Shown here: piece after piece, positions 17,125-25,051 of the stretch
Layout of the letters: every line of letters starts with the position of its first letter
Numbering within the stretch: the first letter of the stretch is position 1
From: Ruminococcaceae bacterium UBA6434
Lineage (GTDB): Bacteria; Bacillota; Clostridia; Oscillospirales; Acutalibacteraceae
Reading direction: 5' to 3'
DNA: 29,260 bases
Assembly (NCBI GenBank): GCA_002437245.1
Contig: DJOQ01000032.1
Location: forward strand, 1-29,260
The notes under the pieces: model-generated
Seen by the model: the letters and a program-made list of their open reading frames with translations, nothing else
The model's database searches: none
What the model was told of the DNA's origin: nothing
Translations under genes and position numbers: made by a program

Positions 17125-17322
17125 TTATTTGTAAGGGATGAGACGTTTGATCTGCTTAACATTAGTTGTATCGGCAACGGATGTCTTGCGAAGATTTCTC
17201 TTTCTCTTTGTGTTCTTTTTGGTAAGGATATGAGACTTATTGGCATGTGCTCTTATCGGCTTGCCGTTCTTTGATAATTTGAAGCGTTTTTTAGCTCCGC
17301 TGTGTGTTTTGATCTTAGGCAT
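17125..17322 (-). CDS. rpmI: 50S ribosomal protein L35
   Basis: A 65-residue, very basic ribosomal protein, with the complete family opening MPKIKTHSGAKKRFKLSKNG and the RAHANKSHILTKK segment. A longer in-frame ATG at 17433 would add unrelated residues read out of frame through infC. The ATG at 17320-17322 is used because AGGAGG lies 9 bases upstream. It lies 29 bases after infC in the standard infC-rpmI-rplT order. Confidence 0.98.
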   Translation of the reverse strand: MPKIKTHSGAKKRFKLSKNGKPIRAHANKSHILTKKNTKRKRNLRKTSVADTTNVKQIKRLIPYK

Positions 17323-17351
17323 TGCAAAATTCCTCCTGATATTTTTTACGG

Positions 17352-17864
17352 TCACGCCTTGGGCGCAAGGAACATCAACATCTGACGCCCCTCGAGCTTC
17401 GCCGGTTTTTCGACTGTGGCAAACTCTTCGCACGCCTCGGCAAAACGCTTCATGGAAGCCTCGCCTATTTGCGGATGAGCCATTTCACGGCCTCTGAAAC
17501 GGATGGAAACCTTGACCTTATTTCCGGCCTTTAAGAATTTGTGAGCGTGATTGACCTTCGTCTCAAAGTCGTGAGTATCAATGTTGAGCGAAAGACGAAT
17601 CTCCTTGATTTCAATAACGCGCTGGTTTTTTCTGTTTTCCTTTTCGCGCTTTGACTGCTCAAAACGGTATTTGCCGTAATCCATGATTTTACAAACGGGC
17701 GGCTTTGCGTTGGGCGATATTTTAACAAGGTCGAGGTTTCTCTCCTCCGCCTTTTTAAGAGCCTCTTTTGCCGACATTATGCCGAGCTGCTCTCCGCCGT
17801 CGGTTACTACGCGGACTTCCCTGTCACGGATATCTTCATTGATCTGCATTTCTTTGGTACTGAT
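17352..17864 (-). CDS. infC: Translation initiation factor IF-3, non-canonical ATC start
   Basis: IF-3 binds the 30S subunit, prevents premature 50S joining and rejects non-AUG starts. The N-domain opens QINEDIRDREVRVV and includes KPPVCKIMDYGKYRFEQ; the lysine-rich linker and the C-domain with IDTHDFETKVNHAHKFL and VSIRFRGREMAHP follow. The first ATG is at 17849, but it has no nearby ribosome binding site. Five codons upstream the frame reads ATC-AGT-ACC-AAA-GAA-ATG, giving the usual ISTKEMQINE opening, with GGAG 9 bases before the ATC (17862-17864). An in-frame TGA lies three codons before the ATC. The ATC start (170 residues) is therefore preferred; infC normally uses AUU or a similar rare codon for autoregulation. 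Confidence 0.93.
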   Translation of the reverse strand: MSTKEMQINEDIRDREVRVVTDGGEQLGIMSAKEALKKAEERNLDLVKISPNAKPPVCKIMDYGKYRFEQSKREKENRKNQRVIEIKEIRLSLNIDTHDFETKVNHAHKFLKAGNKVKVSIRFRGREMAHPQIGEASMKRFAEACEEFATVEKPAKLEGRQMLMFLAPKA

Positions 17865-18011
17865 GGGTAATCACTCCGTTCTTAAAATAAAATAACAAAA
17901 GTGCGAACAGAAAACCGCTCGCACTCAACACACAAATCAGGGATAAACCCAATGTATTGACCCGTTTCATCTGAAAATCACGGGTGAGAACGAACTGCTC
18001 TACTTTGTTGT
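17865..18011 (-). promoter_or_regulatory. infC operon leader, L20-leader-like attenuator
   Basis: The predicted transcript begins near 18011 and runs about 147 bases before infC. It contains a 6-bp hairpin, ACCCGT/ACGGGT (17960-17985), a small GGG-TTTAT-CCC hairpin (17940-17950), and then an intrinsic terminator (17885-17925) about 20 bases before the start codon. Firmicute infC-rpmI-rplT operons are known to be regulated by L20-dependent premature termination in such leaders. I cannot identify the antiterminator strand with certainty, so the assignment to the L20 leader family is inference from position and architecture. Confidence 0.7.
17885..17925 (-). terminator. Leader terminator (attenuator) before infC
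   Basis: On the minus strand AGTGCGA (17919-17925), a 12-base loop, and TCGCACT (17900-17906) form a stem, followed by a T-rich run (TTTGTTATTTTATTTT, 17884-17899). Being placed between promoter and gene, it is most likely a regulated attenuator rather than an end-of-operon signal. Confidence 0.8.
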
Positions 18012-18017
18012 AACGGT

Positions 18018-18046
18018 ATTATATGACTTCTTTTGCGCTTTGTCAA
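18018..18046 (-). promoter_or_regulatory. Consensus sigma-A promoter of infC-rpmI-rplT
   Basis: On the minus strand TTGACA (18041-18046) and TATAAT (18018-18023) are both perfect consensus hexamers with an ideal 17-base spacer. This is the strongest promoter in the window and fits a highly expressed ribosomal operon. Confidence 0.92.
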
Positions 18047-18085
18047 GGATTTTTTGCCGCCTTTGAAATTAAATTCAAACAATGA

Positions 18086-18114
18086 TTGATTATGCCGCCG
18101 TCATATGTTATTAT
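18086..18114 (+). promoter_or_regulatory. Candidate promoter of ddl-DUF1934-argS
   Basis: TTGATT (18086-18091) and TATTAT (18109-18114) are separated by 17 bases, about 68 bases before ddl. Match is 4 of 6 and 5 of 6. A second TATAAT-like element lies at about 18127. The infC promoter fires in the opposite direction about 40 bases to the left. Confidence 0.45.
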
Positions 18115-18182
18115 TTATTAGTATATGTATAATTATATCTCAGCTTAATTTATTTTCTGAAATTTTCACGGGGTGATAAATT

Positions 18183-19250
18183 ATGAAGAAGGTTCTCGTT
18201 CTTTTCGGCGGAGTATCAAGCGAGCACGACGTCTCGTGCGTGTCGGCTTCATACGTTGTAAATAATATTCCGCGCGATAAATACGAGGTTTGTTCTGTAG
18301 GTATAACCAAAGACGGCGAGTGGTTTCTTTTTGAGGGCGACACCTCTCTTATGCCGGAGGACAAATGGCTCGACAGCGGTAAATGCACAAGGGCTTTGCT
18401 CTCTCCCGACAGAAAAGACCGCGGCATTGTGGTTTTCAGGGAGTCGGGTCCCGAAAAGATACATATTGACGTCTGCTTCCCGGTAATGCACGGCAAAAAC
18501 GGCGAGGACGGCACAATACAGGGCCTTTTGGAGCTGTCGGGAATACCGTATGTCGGCTGCGGCGTTCTTGCGTCCTCGGTATGTATGGATAAAGCCGTTA
18601 CAAACACTCTCGCGGACCACGCCGGAATAGCCCAGGCGAAATGGCTTGCGACCGACGTAAACGATTACCGCGAAAACGGCGCCGAATTTATAAAACGAGC
18701 CGAAGCAATGCTCGGCTATCCGATATTTGTAAAGCCTGCCAACGCCGGCTCCTCGGTGGGCATCACAAAGGCTCACGACGAAAACGAGCTGCGCGAGGCT
18801 CTCGAAAAGGCATTCTCGTGCGACAGAAAAGCGGTTCTCGAAGAATTTGTGGACGGCTTTGAGGTTGAGTGTGCCGTATTAGGGAATTACAAACCGATGG
18901 CATCCTGCGTAGGTCAGATAATCTCCTGCAACGAGTTCTACGACTACACCGCAAAATACGTGAGCGACAGCCGCCTGCTCATTCCCGCCGACATTCCGGA
19001 GGAAAAGCAAAACGAAGTTCGTTCGGAAGCGGTAAAGGCGTTTAAAACTCTCGGCTGCTCGGGTCTGTCAAGAGTCGATTTCTTCGTCAGGAAATCCGAC
19101 GGCAAGGTGATGTTCAACGAGATAAACACAATTCCCGGCTTTACTTCAATCAGTATGTATTCAAAGCTTATGGAGCAAAGCGGTGTTCCCTACCCGAAGC
19201 TTTTGGATAAGCTCTTTAAGCTTGCCGCGGAGATAAAAGAAGACAAGTGA
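18183..19250 (+). CDS. ddl: D-alanine--D-alanine ligase
   Basis: ATP-grasp ligase that joins two D-alanines for the peptidoglycan pentapeptide. The 355-residue protein opens MKKVLVLFGGVSSEHDVSC and carries VMHGKNGEDGTIQGLLELSGIPYVG, the ATP-grasp VKPANAGSSVGITK loop, EEFVDGFEVECAVLG, and the closing metal-binding FNEINTIPGFTSISMY. The loop FYDYTAKY with Tyr is the D-Ala-D-Ala type, not the Phe seen in D-lactate-forming (vancomycin-resistance) ligases; this specificity reading is from family knowledge. A GGGGTGA element precedes the ATG. It is followed 4 bases later by the DUF1934 gene. Confidence 0.97.
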   Translation: MKKVLVLFGGVSSEHDVSCVSASYVVNNIPRDKYEVCSVGITKDGEWFLFEGDTSLMPEDKWLDSGKCTRALLSPDRKDRGIVVFRESGPEKIHIDVCFPVMHGKNGEDGTIQGLLELSGIPYVGCGVLASSVCMDKAVTNTLADHAGIAQAKWLATDVNDYRENGAEFIKRAEAMLGYPIFVKPANAGSSVGITKAHDENELREALEKAFSCDRKAVLEEFVDGFEVECAVLGNYKPMASCVGQIISCNEFYDYTAKYVSDSRLLIPADIPEEKQNEVRSEAVKAFKTLGCSGLSRVDFFVRKSDGKVMFNEINTIPGFTSISMYSKLMEQSGVPYPKLLDKLFKLAAEIKEDK

Positions 19251-19254
19251 TAAT

Positions 19255-19686
19255 ATGAAAAAAGATGTTCTGATAGAGGTGGAAAACACCCAGACGCTCG
19301 GCGGCCGCGACGAAAAATACACCGTCAGCGTAAACGGCACGCTCGAATACGACGACGGGCGCTATAAGCTCACTTACACCGAATACGACGGTGAGCTGAA
19401 GGGCTGCAAAACATTTGTCACGGTGGAGGGCGACAGCGTAAGCGTAGCGCGCGAGGGCGGTTACAGCACAGAGCTGAAGCTCAAAAACGGCGAGCGCCGC
19501 ACAAGCGTATATTCGACGCCCTACGGCGAATTTTCGCTCGGACTTTTTACAAACCGCATTTTCTCGGATATGTCGGAAAACGGCGGCACGCTCGAAACCG
19601 AGTACACAATAGAATTCGCACCCGATTCAAAGGCGCTCAACTCAATGAAAATAACTGTTTCTGAAGGGAAAGTAGAAGATGTCTAA
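19255..19686 (+). CDS. DUF1934 beta-barrel protein (YwiB-like)
   Basis: A 143-residue protein made mostly of alternating beta-strand segments (VLIEVENTQTLGG, YTVSVNGTLEYDDGRYKLTYTEYD, FVTVEGDSVSVARE), matching the small calycin-like DUF1934/YwiB family. YwiB lies directly before argS in Bacillus, and the same arrangement is seen here. Its 3' end overlaps argS by 8 bases. No catalytic motif, signal peptide or membrane segment is visible, and the biochemical function of the family is not known to me. The start ATG is 4 bases after ddl. Confidence 0.85.
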   Translation: MKKDVLIEVENTQTLGGRDEKYTVSVNGTLEYDDGRYKLTYTEYDGELKGCKTFVTVEGDSVSVAREGGYSTELKLKNGERRTSVYSTPYGEFSLGLFTNRIFSDMSENGGTLETEYTIEFAPDSKALNSMKITVSEGKVEDV

Positions 19687-21421
19687 AATAGTAAAGGATA
19701 CCGAAAACCAACTTCATTCTCTCGTAACCGAGGCACTCGGAAAAGCGATTGCCGACGGAGTTTTACCCGCGGAGCCGATACCCGACTTCAAGGTAGAAGT
19801 CCCTGCCGACAGAGCCAACGGCGACTACTCGGTAAACGCGGCGTTTGCCTGCGCGAGAGCATTCCGCACCGCGCCGAAAAAAATCGCGGACGCCGTTTCA
19901 AAATACATTGATCTCGGCGACTCGTATTTTGACTCCTGCAGCGTTGCGGGTGCCGGATTTATAAACTTTACCCTCGGCGACAGATATTACGCCGACATAC
20001 TGCTCGACATCAAAAAGTGCGGCAAAAAATACGGCAGCAGCGACTTCGGCAAGCACAAAAAAGTAAATGTCGAATTTGTTTCGGCAAACCCCACGGGCCC
20101 CATGCATATGGGCAACGCGCGCGGCGGCGCTCTCGGCGACTGTCTCGCCTCGGTGCTGTCAATGGCAGGCTACGACGTCTCGCGTGAATTCTATATCAAC
20201 GACGCAGGCAATCAGATAGACAAATTCGCACTCTCTTTGGATATTCGTTATCAGCAGCTGTTTTTGGGCGATAAGGCGCCCTCTCTTCCGGAGGACAGCT
20301 ACCACGGCGCGGATATAAAAGAGCGCGCCGAGGAATTCGCAAAGCAGTACGGCGACAGCTATCTCGAAAAGAGCGAGGAGCAAAGGAGAAAAGCTTTGGT
20401 AGACTTCGCTTTGCCCAAAAATATACAGAATATGAAAGACAACCTCGCCAAATACCGCATAAAATATGATACGTGGTTCCACGAGAGCGTTCTTCATAAC
20501 GTCGCTATCGACGACGTGATAAAAATTCTCACCGACAACGGTATGACATACGAAAAAGACGGGGCTCTCTGGTATAAAAACATCGAAATGCAGACAAAGC
20601 TGCTTAAAAAGGCAGGCAAAACGCAGGAGCAGATAGACCGCCTTGAATTAAAGGACGATGTGCTCATTCGTCAAAACGGCAATCCCACATACTTCGCCGC
20701 CGACATAGCCTATCACCGCAACAAGCTTGTTGACCGCGGATTTGAAAAGGCAATAGACGTCTGGGGCGCCGACCACCACGGTCACGTGGCAAGGCTCAAG
20801 GGCGCGCTTGAAGCCATAGGCATTGATTCGTCAAGGCTCGACGTTGTTTTGATGCAGCTTGTAAATCTTATGAAAGACGGCGAACCCGTAAGAATGTCAA
20901 AACGTACCGGCAACGCCGTAACGCTTGTCGATTTGCTTGACGAAGTGCCGATTGACGCCGCAAGATTTTTCTTCAATATGCGCGAGCCCGGCTCAACAAT
21001 AGACTTTGACCTCGGGCTTGCCGTAAAAGAGGATTCGCAAAACCCCGTTTATTACTGCCAGTATGCAAACGCGAGAATATGCAGCATACTCCGTAAGATG
21101 AAAGAGGAAAGCATTGAGCCGCGCGACTGCACCGAAGAAGAGCTCATGCTCTTAAAGGCGCCCGAGGAGCGCGAGCTTATACGCCATCTCTCGGCTCTGA
21201 CGGACGAGATCATCACCGCCGCCAAAGACTACGACCCGGCAAGAATAACGCGCTATGCCGTAACGCTTGCCACGCTCTTCCACAAGTTCTACAACGCTTG
21301 CAGAGTAGGCGTTGACGACGAGAAGCTCCGTGCGGCAAGACTTTATCTGTGCTGCAGGGTCAAGGACGTTATGGGCATAATACTTACGGAATTTAAAATC
21401 ACGGTCCCCGAAAGTATGTAA
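19679..21421 (+). CDS. argS: Arginyl-tRNA synthetase
   Basis: Class I synthetase that charges tRNA-Arg. The 580-residue protein has the N-terminal tRNA-recognition (Add-1) domain, then the HIGH-type motif PTGPMHMGNARGG (HMGN at 143-146). The KMSK-type loop is RMSKRTGN (405-408 for RMSK). The C-terminal DALR anticodon-binding domain includes YCQYANARICSILR and FHKFYNACRV. It overlaps the DUF1934 gene by 8 bases and is last in the operon, ending 25 bases before a strong hairpin terminator. Confidence 0.98.
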   Translation: MSKIVKDTENQLHSLVTEALGKAIADGVLPAEPIPDFKVEVPADRANGDYSVNAAFACARAFRTAPKKIADAVSKYIDLGDSYFDSCSVAGAGFINFTLGDRYYADILLDIKKCGKKYGSSDFGKHKKVNVEFVSANPTGPMHMGNARGGALGDCLASVLSMAGYDVSREFYINDAGNQIDKFALSLDIRYQQLFLGDKAPSLPEDSYHGADIKERAEEFAKQYGDSYLEKSEEQRRKALVDFALPKNIQNMKDNLAKYRIKYDTWFHESVLHNVAIDDVIKILTDNGMTYEKDGALWYKNIEMQTKLLKKAGKTQEQIDRLELKDDVLIRQNGNPTYFAADIAYHRNKLVDRGFEKAIDVWGADHHGHVARLKGALEAIGIDSSRLDVVLMQLVNLMKDGEPVRMSKRTGNAVTLVDLLDEVPIDAARFFFNMREPGSTIDFDLGLAVKEDSQNPVYYCQYANARICSILRKMKEESIEPRDCTEEELMLLKAPEERELIRHLSALTDEIITAAKDYDPARITRYAVTLATLFHKFYNACRVGVDDEKLRAARLYLCCRVKDVMGIILTEFKITVPESM

Positions 21422-21446
21422 TCAAAATCACAAAAGCATAAAAAGC

Positions 21447-21497
21447 AACCGGAAATTGAGAACTCAGTATTCATAAGCTCTCGATTTCCGGTTTTTT
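21447..21497. terminator. Bidirectional intrinsic terminator between argS and the sialidase-like gene
   Basis: AACCGGAAATTGAG (21447-21460) pairs with CTCGATTTCCGGTT (21480-21493) over 14 bp with one G-T wobble, followed by TTTTTTAT on plus. On the minus strand the same stem is followed by GCTTTTTATG. It can therefore end both the ddl-argS operon and the convergent sialidase operon. Confidence 0.88.
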
Positions 21498-21571
21498 ATA
21501 CGGTTTTTTTCAATTCCGGCGGAATTCAAACCTCGTGATTAGCACGTTCCGATTTAACGCTTAGTTATTTT

Positions 21572-22852
21572 TTATCTACCGAGTAATTTCTCGACATCTT
21601 TCACGTTTATTCTTTTTGAGATAATGTACGTTCTGCGTTTTTTTCTGCCCTTATCCGTAGAATATGCGCCGTCCTTCTTTTTTTCTGCTGAAAAGATGCC
21701 GTAAGAGCAGATAACCGCCGTGCCGTCGGGCAAAATGACGTTTCCGCAGTATCCCGTGTCGGCATTTGCCGCAACGCACGGCTCGGACTGCGAGTCAAGA
21801 TATGTATGCGCGACCTTTATGCGGTAGTCGCCCTCACCGCCGTTTTTCAGGTCGTTGTAATCCGCCACGAGCGCTACCCAACCCTCTGAATACCATCCGC
21901 GCAGTTTATTTTCGCTGTATTTGAGATTTTTACACAAATCACGTTCGATTGAGCGAAAGGTTATAAACAGTCTGCCGTCCGGCAGATACTCCGCTTTGTG
22001 TCTTTCGCCGTTTAATGACGCGGGAGCCGCAACGGGTCTTGACCACGTTTTACCCTCGTCACGGGAAAAGCTCAAAAGGGAATTTATTTTTTTTGAGTTG
22101 CTGCGGGTAATGAGCATAAGCTCATCGCCCCTGCCCATATCGCTGCGGACACATTCGACCTCGCACATCTGCGACTTTTTCTCAATGTCCCTGTACTCCG
22201 AAAAATACGGCTCGGGCTTTGTCCACATCATTTTGCCGTCCTTTGAAAACGACAGTACGGTTTTATAATTCACAAAGTCGCGCTCATGGAAAAGTCCCAT
22301 CCATTTATCGACGAATTTTCCGTTTTCGCGGAGCTTTGTCAGTGAACTGAGCGCCACTATCGGGTAGTGCGTAACCTCGTCCTTTTCTGTAAAGAAGCTC
22401 TCGTATTCCGACCAGGTCTTGCCCTCATCAACAGAGAGCGAGCAGTCAAAGCCGCCGCGCGACTTTTCGTGACCCCATATGGGGTTACCGCTTATCATTA
22501 TCAGCTTGTCGGGAGTGTCGCTCTCGGAAAATTCAAGCCGATAAACCGTTGGGGTCTCACGCGAATTTTCCCAGCTTTTCGGCGGCATTTCTATTTCTTC
22601 GGTATAGCTTTTACCGCCGTCGCGGCTGATTTTTGAAAGAGTTTTGCCCTTGCCGTGACCCTCGGGGAAAAATACAAGTATACCCCCGTCCTTTAAAAGC
22701 ACGGAATCGGGGTGCCCGAGATAACCGCCCTTTTTCTCCACGGTGACATTCTCGTAAAGGTATTTAAACCTCTCCTCGGTATTTTTCGGCATAACACTTA
22801 AATCTATCTGAGGTATGGTGTAGTTTTCGCCGCGTCGTCTGATTTTTTCCAT
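21572..22852 (-). CDS. Sialidase-superfamily (BNR/Asp-box) protein, predicted cytoplasmic
   Basis: A 426-residue beta-propeller protein of the sialidase superfamily. Four Asp-box motifs (SxDxGxxW-like) are evenly spaced: SRDGGKSY (76-83), SVDEGKTW (140-147), a degenerate SKDGKMMW (203-210) and SRDEGKTW (263-270). The fixed ~63-residue spacing supports a regular propeller. Arginines that could form part of a sialidase triad are present (LITRS near 250, FITFRS near 300), but I cannot confirm the full catalytic set. There is no signal peptide or membrane segment, so the protein is probably intracellular. Annotation as exo-alpha-sialidase is plausible, but other sialidase-fold activities are possible. 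GAGGG precedes the ATG. It is third in a cluster with the permease and the PHP phosphatase. Confidence 0.75.
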   Translation of the reverse strand: MEKIRRRGENYTIPQIDLSVMPKNTEERFKYLYENVTVEKKGGYLGHPDSVLLKDGGILVFFPEGHGKGKTLSKISRDGGKSYTEEIEMPPKSWENSRETPTVYRLEFSESDTPDKLIMISGNPIWGHEKSRGGFDCSLSVDEGKTWSEYESFFTEKDEVTHYPIVALSSLTKLRENGKFVDKWMGLFHERDFVNYKTVLSFSKDGKMMWTKPEPYFSEYRDIEKKSQMCEVECVRSDMGRGDELMLITRSNSKKINSLLSFSRDEGKTWSRPVAAPASLNGERHKAEYLPDGRLFITFRSIERDLCKNLKYSENKLRGWYSEGWVALVADYNDLKNGGEGDYRIKVAHTYLDSQSEPCVAANADTGYCGNVILPDGTAVICSYGIFSAEKKKDGAYSTDKGRKKRRTYIISKRINVKDVEKLLGR

Positions 22853-22891
22853 AATTACCCTCGTTTAAAGTCATATTTGCTTGGCTCTCGC

Positions 22892-23617
22892 TTACAGAAG
22901 TTCATTTTTCAAAACCTTTAACGGATTTTTGTAAACCAGTCTTTTTATGTCCTCGGGACTGATTCTTTCGTCGAAGTATTCCGTGCATTTTATAATATCG
23001 TTGGGTCTTGATACCGCCGAATGAGCGTCCGTGGCGACAAACTGCGCCTGCCCCGACAGCACAAGCTCCGTTGCATAATTCTTTATTTCACTGCCGCCCC
23101 TGCCCGCAAGACTCGAAGCGTTCACCTGCAAAAGTGCGCCCATATCGCACAGCTCTTTTGTAACCCGGCTTTCCGTATGGAAGCTTCTGTACCTTTCGGG
23201 GTGCGCTATTATAGGCACAAGCCCCATTGACAAAACGCGTTCGGCGTAAATAACGGCATATCGGGGGTCAAAAGGGCGCAGTGTGTATTCGCACAGCAAA
23301 TAGCGGCTGCCGTTTATGCAGAGCGGCGACAGGTCGCAGTCAGAAAACACATCGTCTTGCAAAAAGACCTCCGCACCCGCTCCGAGACCTATATCAAGCC
23401 CTTTTTCGTCTGTAAATTCTCGCAGATATTTTACTCTTTCGTCTCGTTTTGCGACGAACTCGTCCACCGCAGAATAATCGTTAAAATGCGGCGTCGCGAT
23501 TATCGCCTTAATGTCGTTTTGTGCCGCCGTGTAAAGAAGCGCGGCGGAATCCTCTTTTGTTTTCGCTCCGTCATCTATGTCATATAGGATATGGCAGTGC
23601 AAATCAATCATATTCAT
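22892..23617 (-). CDS. PHP-domain protein-tyrosine phosphatase, CpsB/YwqE-like
   Basis: A 241-residue metal-dependent phosphoesterase of the PHP family. Motifs are DLHCHILYDIDDGAKT (first metal-binding His pair), ATPHFNDY, IIAHPERYRSF and VATDAHSAVSRPND, which together supply the trinuclear metal ligands. The family CpsB/CapC/YwqE dephosphorylates the BY-kinases that control capsule and exopolysaccharide synthesis. No kinase or polysaccharide genes are in this window, so the physiological target here is uncertain. The upstream ribosome binding site is weak, and the gene begins 13 bases after the permease stop. The sialidase-like gene follows 39 bases later. Confidence 0.85.
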   Translation of the reverse strand: MNMIDLHCHILYDIDDGAKTKEDSAALLYTAAQNDIKAIIATPHFNDYSAVDEFVAKRDERVKYLREFTDEKGLDIGLGAGAEVFLQDDVFSDCDLSPLCINGSRYLLCEYTLRPFDPRYAVIYAERVLSMGLVPIIAHPERYRSFHTESRVTKELCDMGALLQVNASSLAGRGGSEIKNYATELVLSGQAQFVATDAHSAVSRPNDIIKCTEYFDERISPEDIKRLVYKNPLKVLKNELL

Positions 23618-23630
23618 ATCGGAATCTTTG

Positions 23631-24908
23631 TTATTTCTTCTTTCCTATTTTAAATTTTTTGCCGGGTTCCGGCTTTTTGGCTTTTCTTGCGGCGCCATTT
23701 TCTTCGTCCTTGGCTTTGGCAGCCTTAAATTCCGCTGCCTCTTCGGGTGAAACCTTAAATATGTGAATTACTCCGTCGTCATTGAGTACCTTTAAAAGCA
23801 TAACGGTCATCGGGAGCAGGAACAATCCCACAAATCCGAACAGCTGCGAGCCTATATACATCGCCATAAGAGTTACAAATGCGGGAAGTCCGAGCTGCGA
23901 CGCCACAAGCTTCGGCTCAACTATCTGACGTATAACGGTTATAACGCCGTAGATTACAAGAAGCCCTATGCCCATCGCTATGTCGCCGGAGAAGAACATC
24001 CAAAGAGCCCACGGTATCAGCACCGTACCGGTTCCGAGTACGGGGACAATATCTATTACGGCGGTTATAAGCGCAATTGCAAAAATGTAGCCGTTTTCAT
24101 AAATTCCGAAGAGCTTTAATATTGTAAGACCCAATACCATTTCAATGAAAGTTATGCACATAATAAGGCCGTATGCCCTGAACATTTTACCGAGAGTGGA
24201 AAATATTATCTGCTTTGTCCTTATAAGAGCTCCTGCACGGTTGCCCGCCTGAGTCATAATAAGCGACCGCAGAGTGTGGTAATCCGAAGTCATAAAGCAG
24301 CAGCAGACTATGCCGACTATAGTGCCTACAAGTATCTGCGGTATCTGCTTTGCCGTACCCCACAGAGCGCTCAACGGCGACGAGAGCGACGAAAAATCAA
24401 AGCCCTTTGAAGCAGCCGTCTCGGTTGACGCCACAGCTGCCGCCGCGGAAGAAGAGCTGCCGGTATCAACGCCCTGTATTTTGTCTATGAGGTTTGCCAC
24501 GGTCGAAATAATATTCTGCCTTACGGAATCGGGCAGCAATGTAAGGTGGGTGTTGACCCAATCCTTGAGCTGCGACGCAAACAAAGGCGCATTGTCGAGC
24601 CGCAGCATAATATAATTAAAAAAGGATTTGAGTTCGGAAAATATTTTGGAAATTATAAGCCCTATTATCGTTCCGAAAACAAACACGACCAGCAAAACCG
24701 CCACGGTCGAAACTATGCCGCGCGGTATCTTTGTCTTTTTTATGATGAATTTCACGGGATTTTGAAGCAGCATGGCTATAAACATGGCTATTATAAACGG
24801 AGACAAAACCCCGAACGCATACTTCATAAACAAATAAAAAAGCCCTACGATTATCGCTATATAAACTATGTTGACAATAAAATTACGGCGCTTTGTAATG
24901 TTGTCCAT
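23631..24908 (-). CDS. AI-2E-family membrane transporter (PerM/YtvI-like)
   Basis: A 425-residue integral membrane protein of the AI-2E transporter family (PF01594 type). Hydrophobic segments occur near residues 11-30, 33-48, 64-88, 190-210, and a C-terminal group (about 250-375) with IAMGIGLLVIYGVITVIRQIVEPKLVASQLGLP, the family hallmark region. A hydrophilic loop has a Ser/Ala-rich tract (about 150-168), and the C-terminus is a charged, lysine-rich cytoplasmic tail. Members have been linked to autoinducer-2 export or to Na+/H+ antiport; the substrate here is unknown. An AAGGAAGG-type ribosome binding site precedes the ATG. It heads the three-gene minus-strand cluster. Confidence 0.9.
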   Translation of the reverse strand: MDNITKRRNFIVNIVYIAIIVGLFYLFMKYAFGVLSPFIIAMFIAMLLQNPVKFIIKKTKIPRGIVSTVAVLLVVFVFGTIIGLIISKIFSELKSFFNYIMLRLDNAPLFASQLKDWVNTHLTLLPDSVRQNIISTVANLIDKIQGVDTGSSSSAAAAVASTETAASKGFDFSSLSSPLSALWGTAKQIPQILVGTIVGIVCCCFMTSDYHTLRSLIMTQAGNRAGALIRTKQIIFSTLGKMFRAYGLIMCITFIEMVLGLTILKLFGIYENGYIFAIALITAVIDIVPVLGTGTVLIPWALWMFFSGDIAMGIGLLVIYGVITVIRQIVEPKLVASQLGLPAFVTLMAMYIGSQLFGFVGLFLLPMTVMLLKVLNDDGVIHIFKVSPEEAAEFKAAKAKDEENGAARKAKKPEPGKKFKIGKKK

Positions 24909-24964
24909 CTCTTACCTTCCTTTAGCGTAAAAAGCCGTCGATTCTCTGCTGAAACTATATACAT

Positions 24965-24970
24965 ATTATA
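24965..24970 (-). promoter_or_regulatory. Candidate -10 element for the permease operon
   Basis: A perfect TATAAT on the minus strand lies 57 bases before the permease start. Upstream TTGTAA/TTGATT-type -35 candidates give spacers of 15 and 19 bases, neither ideal, so only the -10 is reasonably supported. Confidence 0.4.
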
Positions 24971-25051
24971 CTATTTTTCAAAAACTTACAATCAATAATC
25001 TTAAACTTTTATAGAAATTTAAACAAACGCGAAAAATTTTGGGCTTTTTCC

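Noticed and set aside
17125..17433. Longer rpmI frame starting at 17433
   Set aside because: The extension is an out-of-frame reading of the infC 3' end; the internal ATG at 17322 has AGGAGG and starts the conserved L35 sequence.
18140..18607. Minus-strand open frame overlapping ddl (and 18249-18776)
   Set aside because: The plus-strand ddl frame has the complete ATP-grasp motif set; the antisense frames have none.
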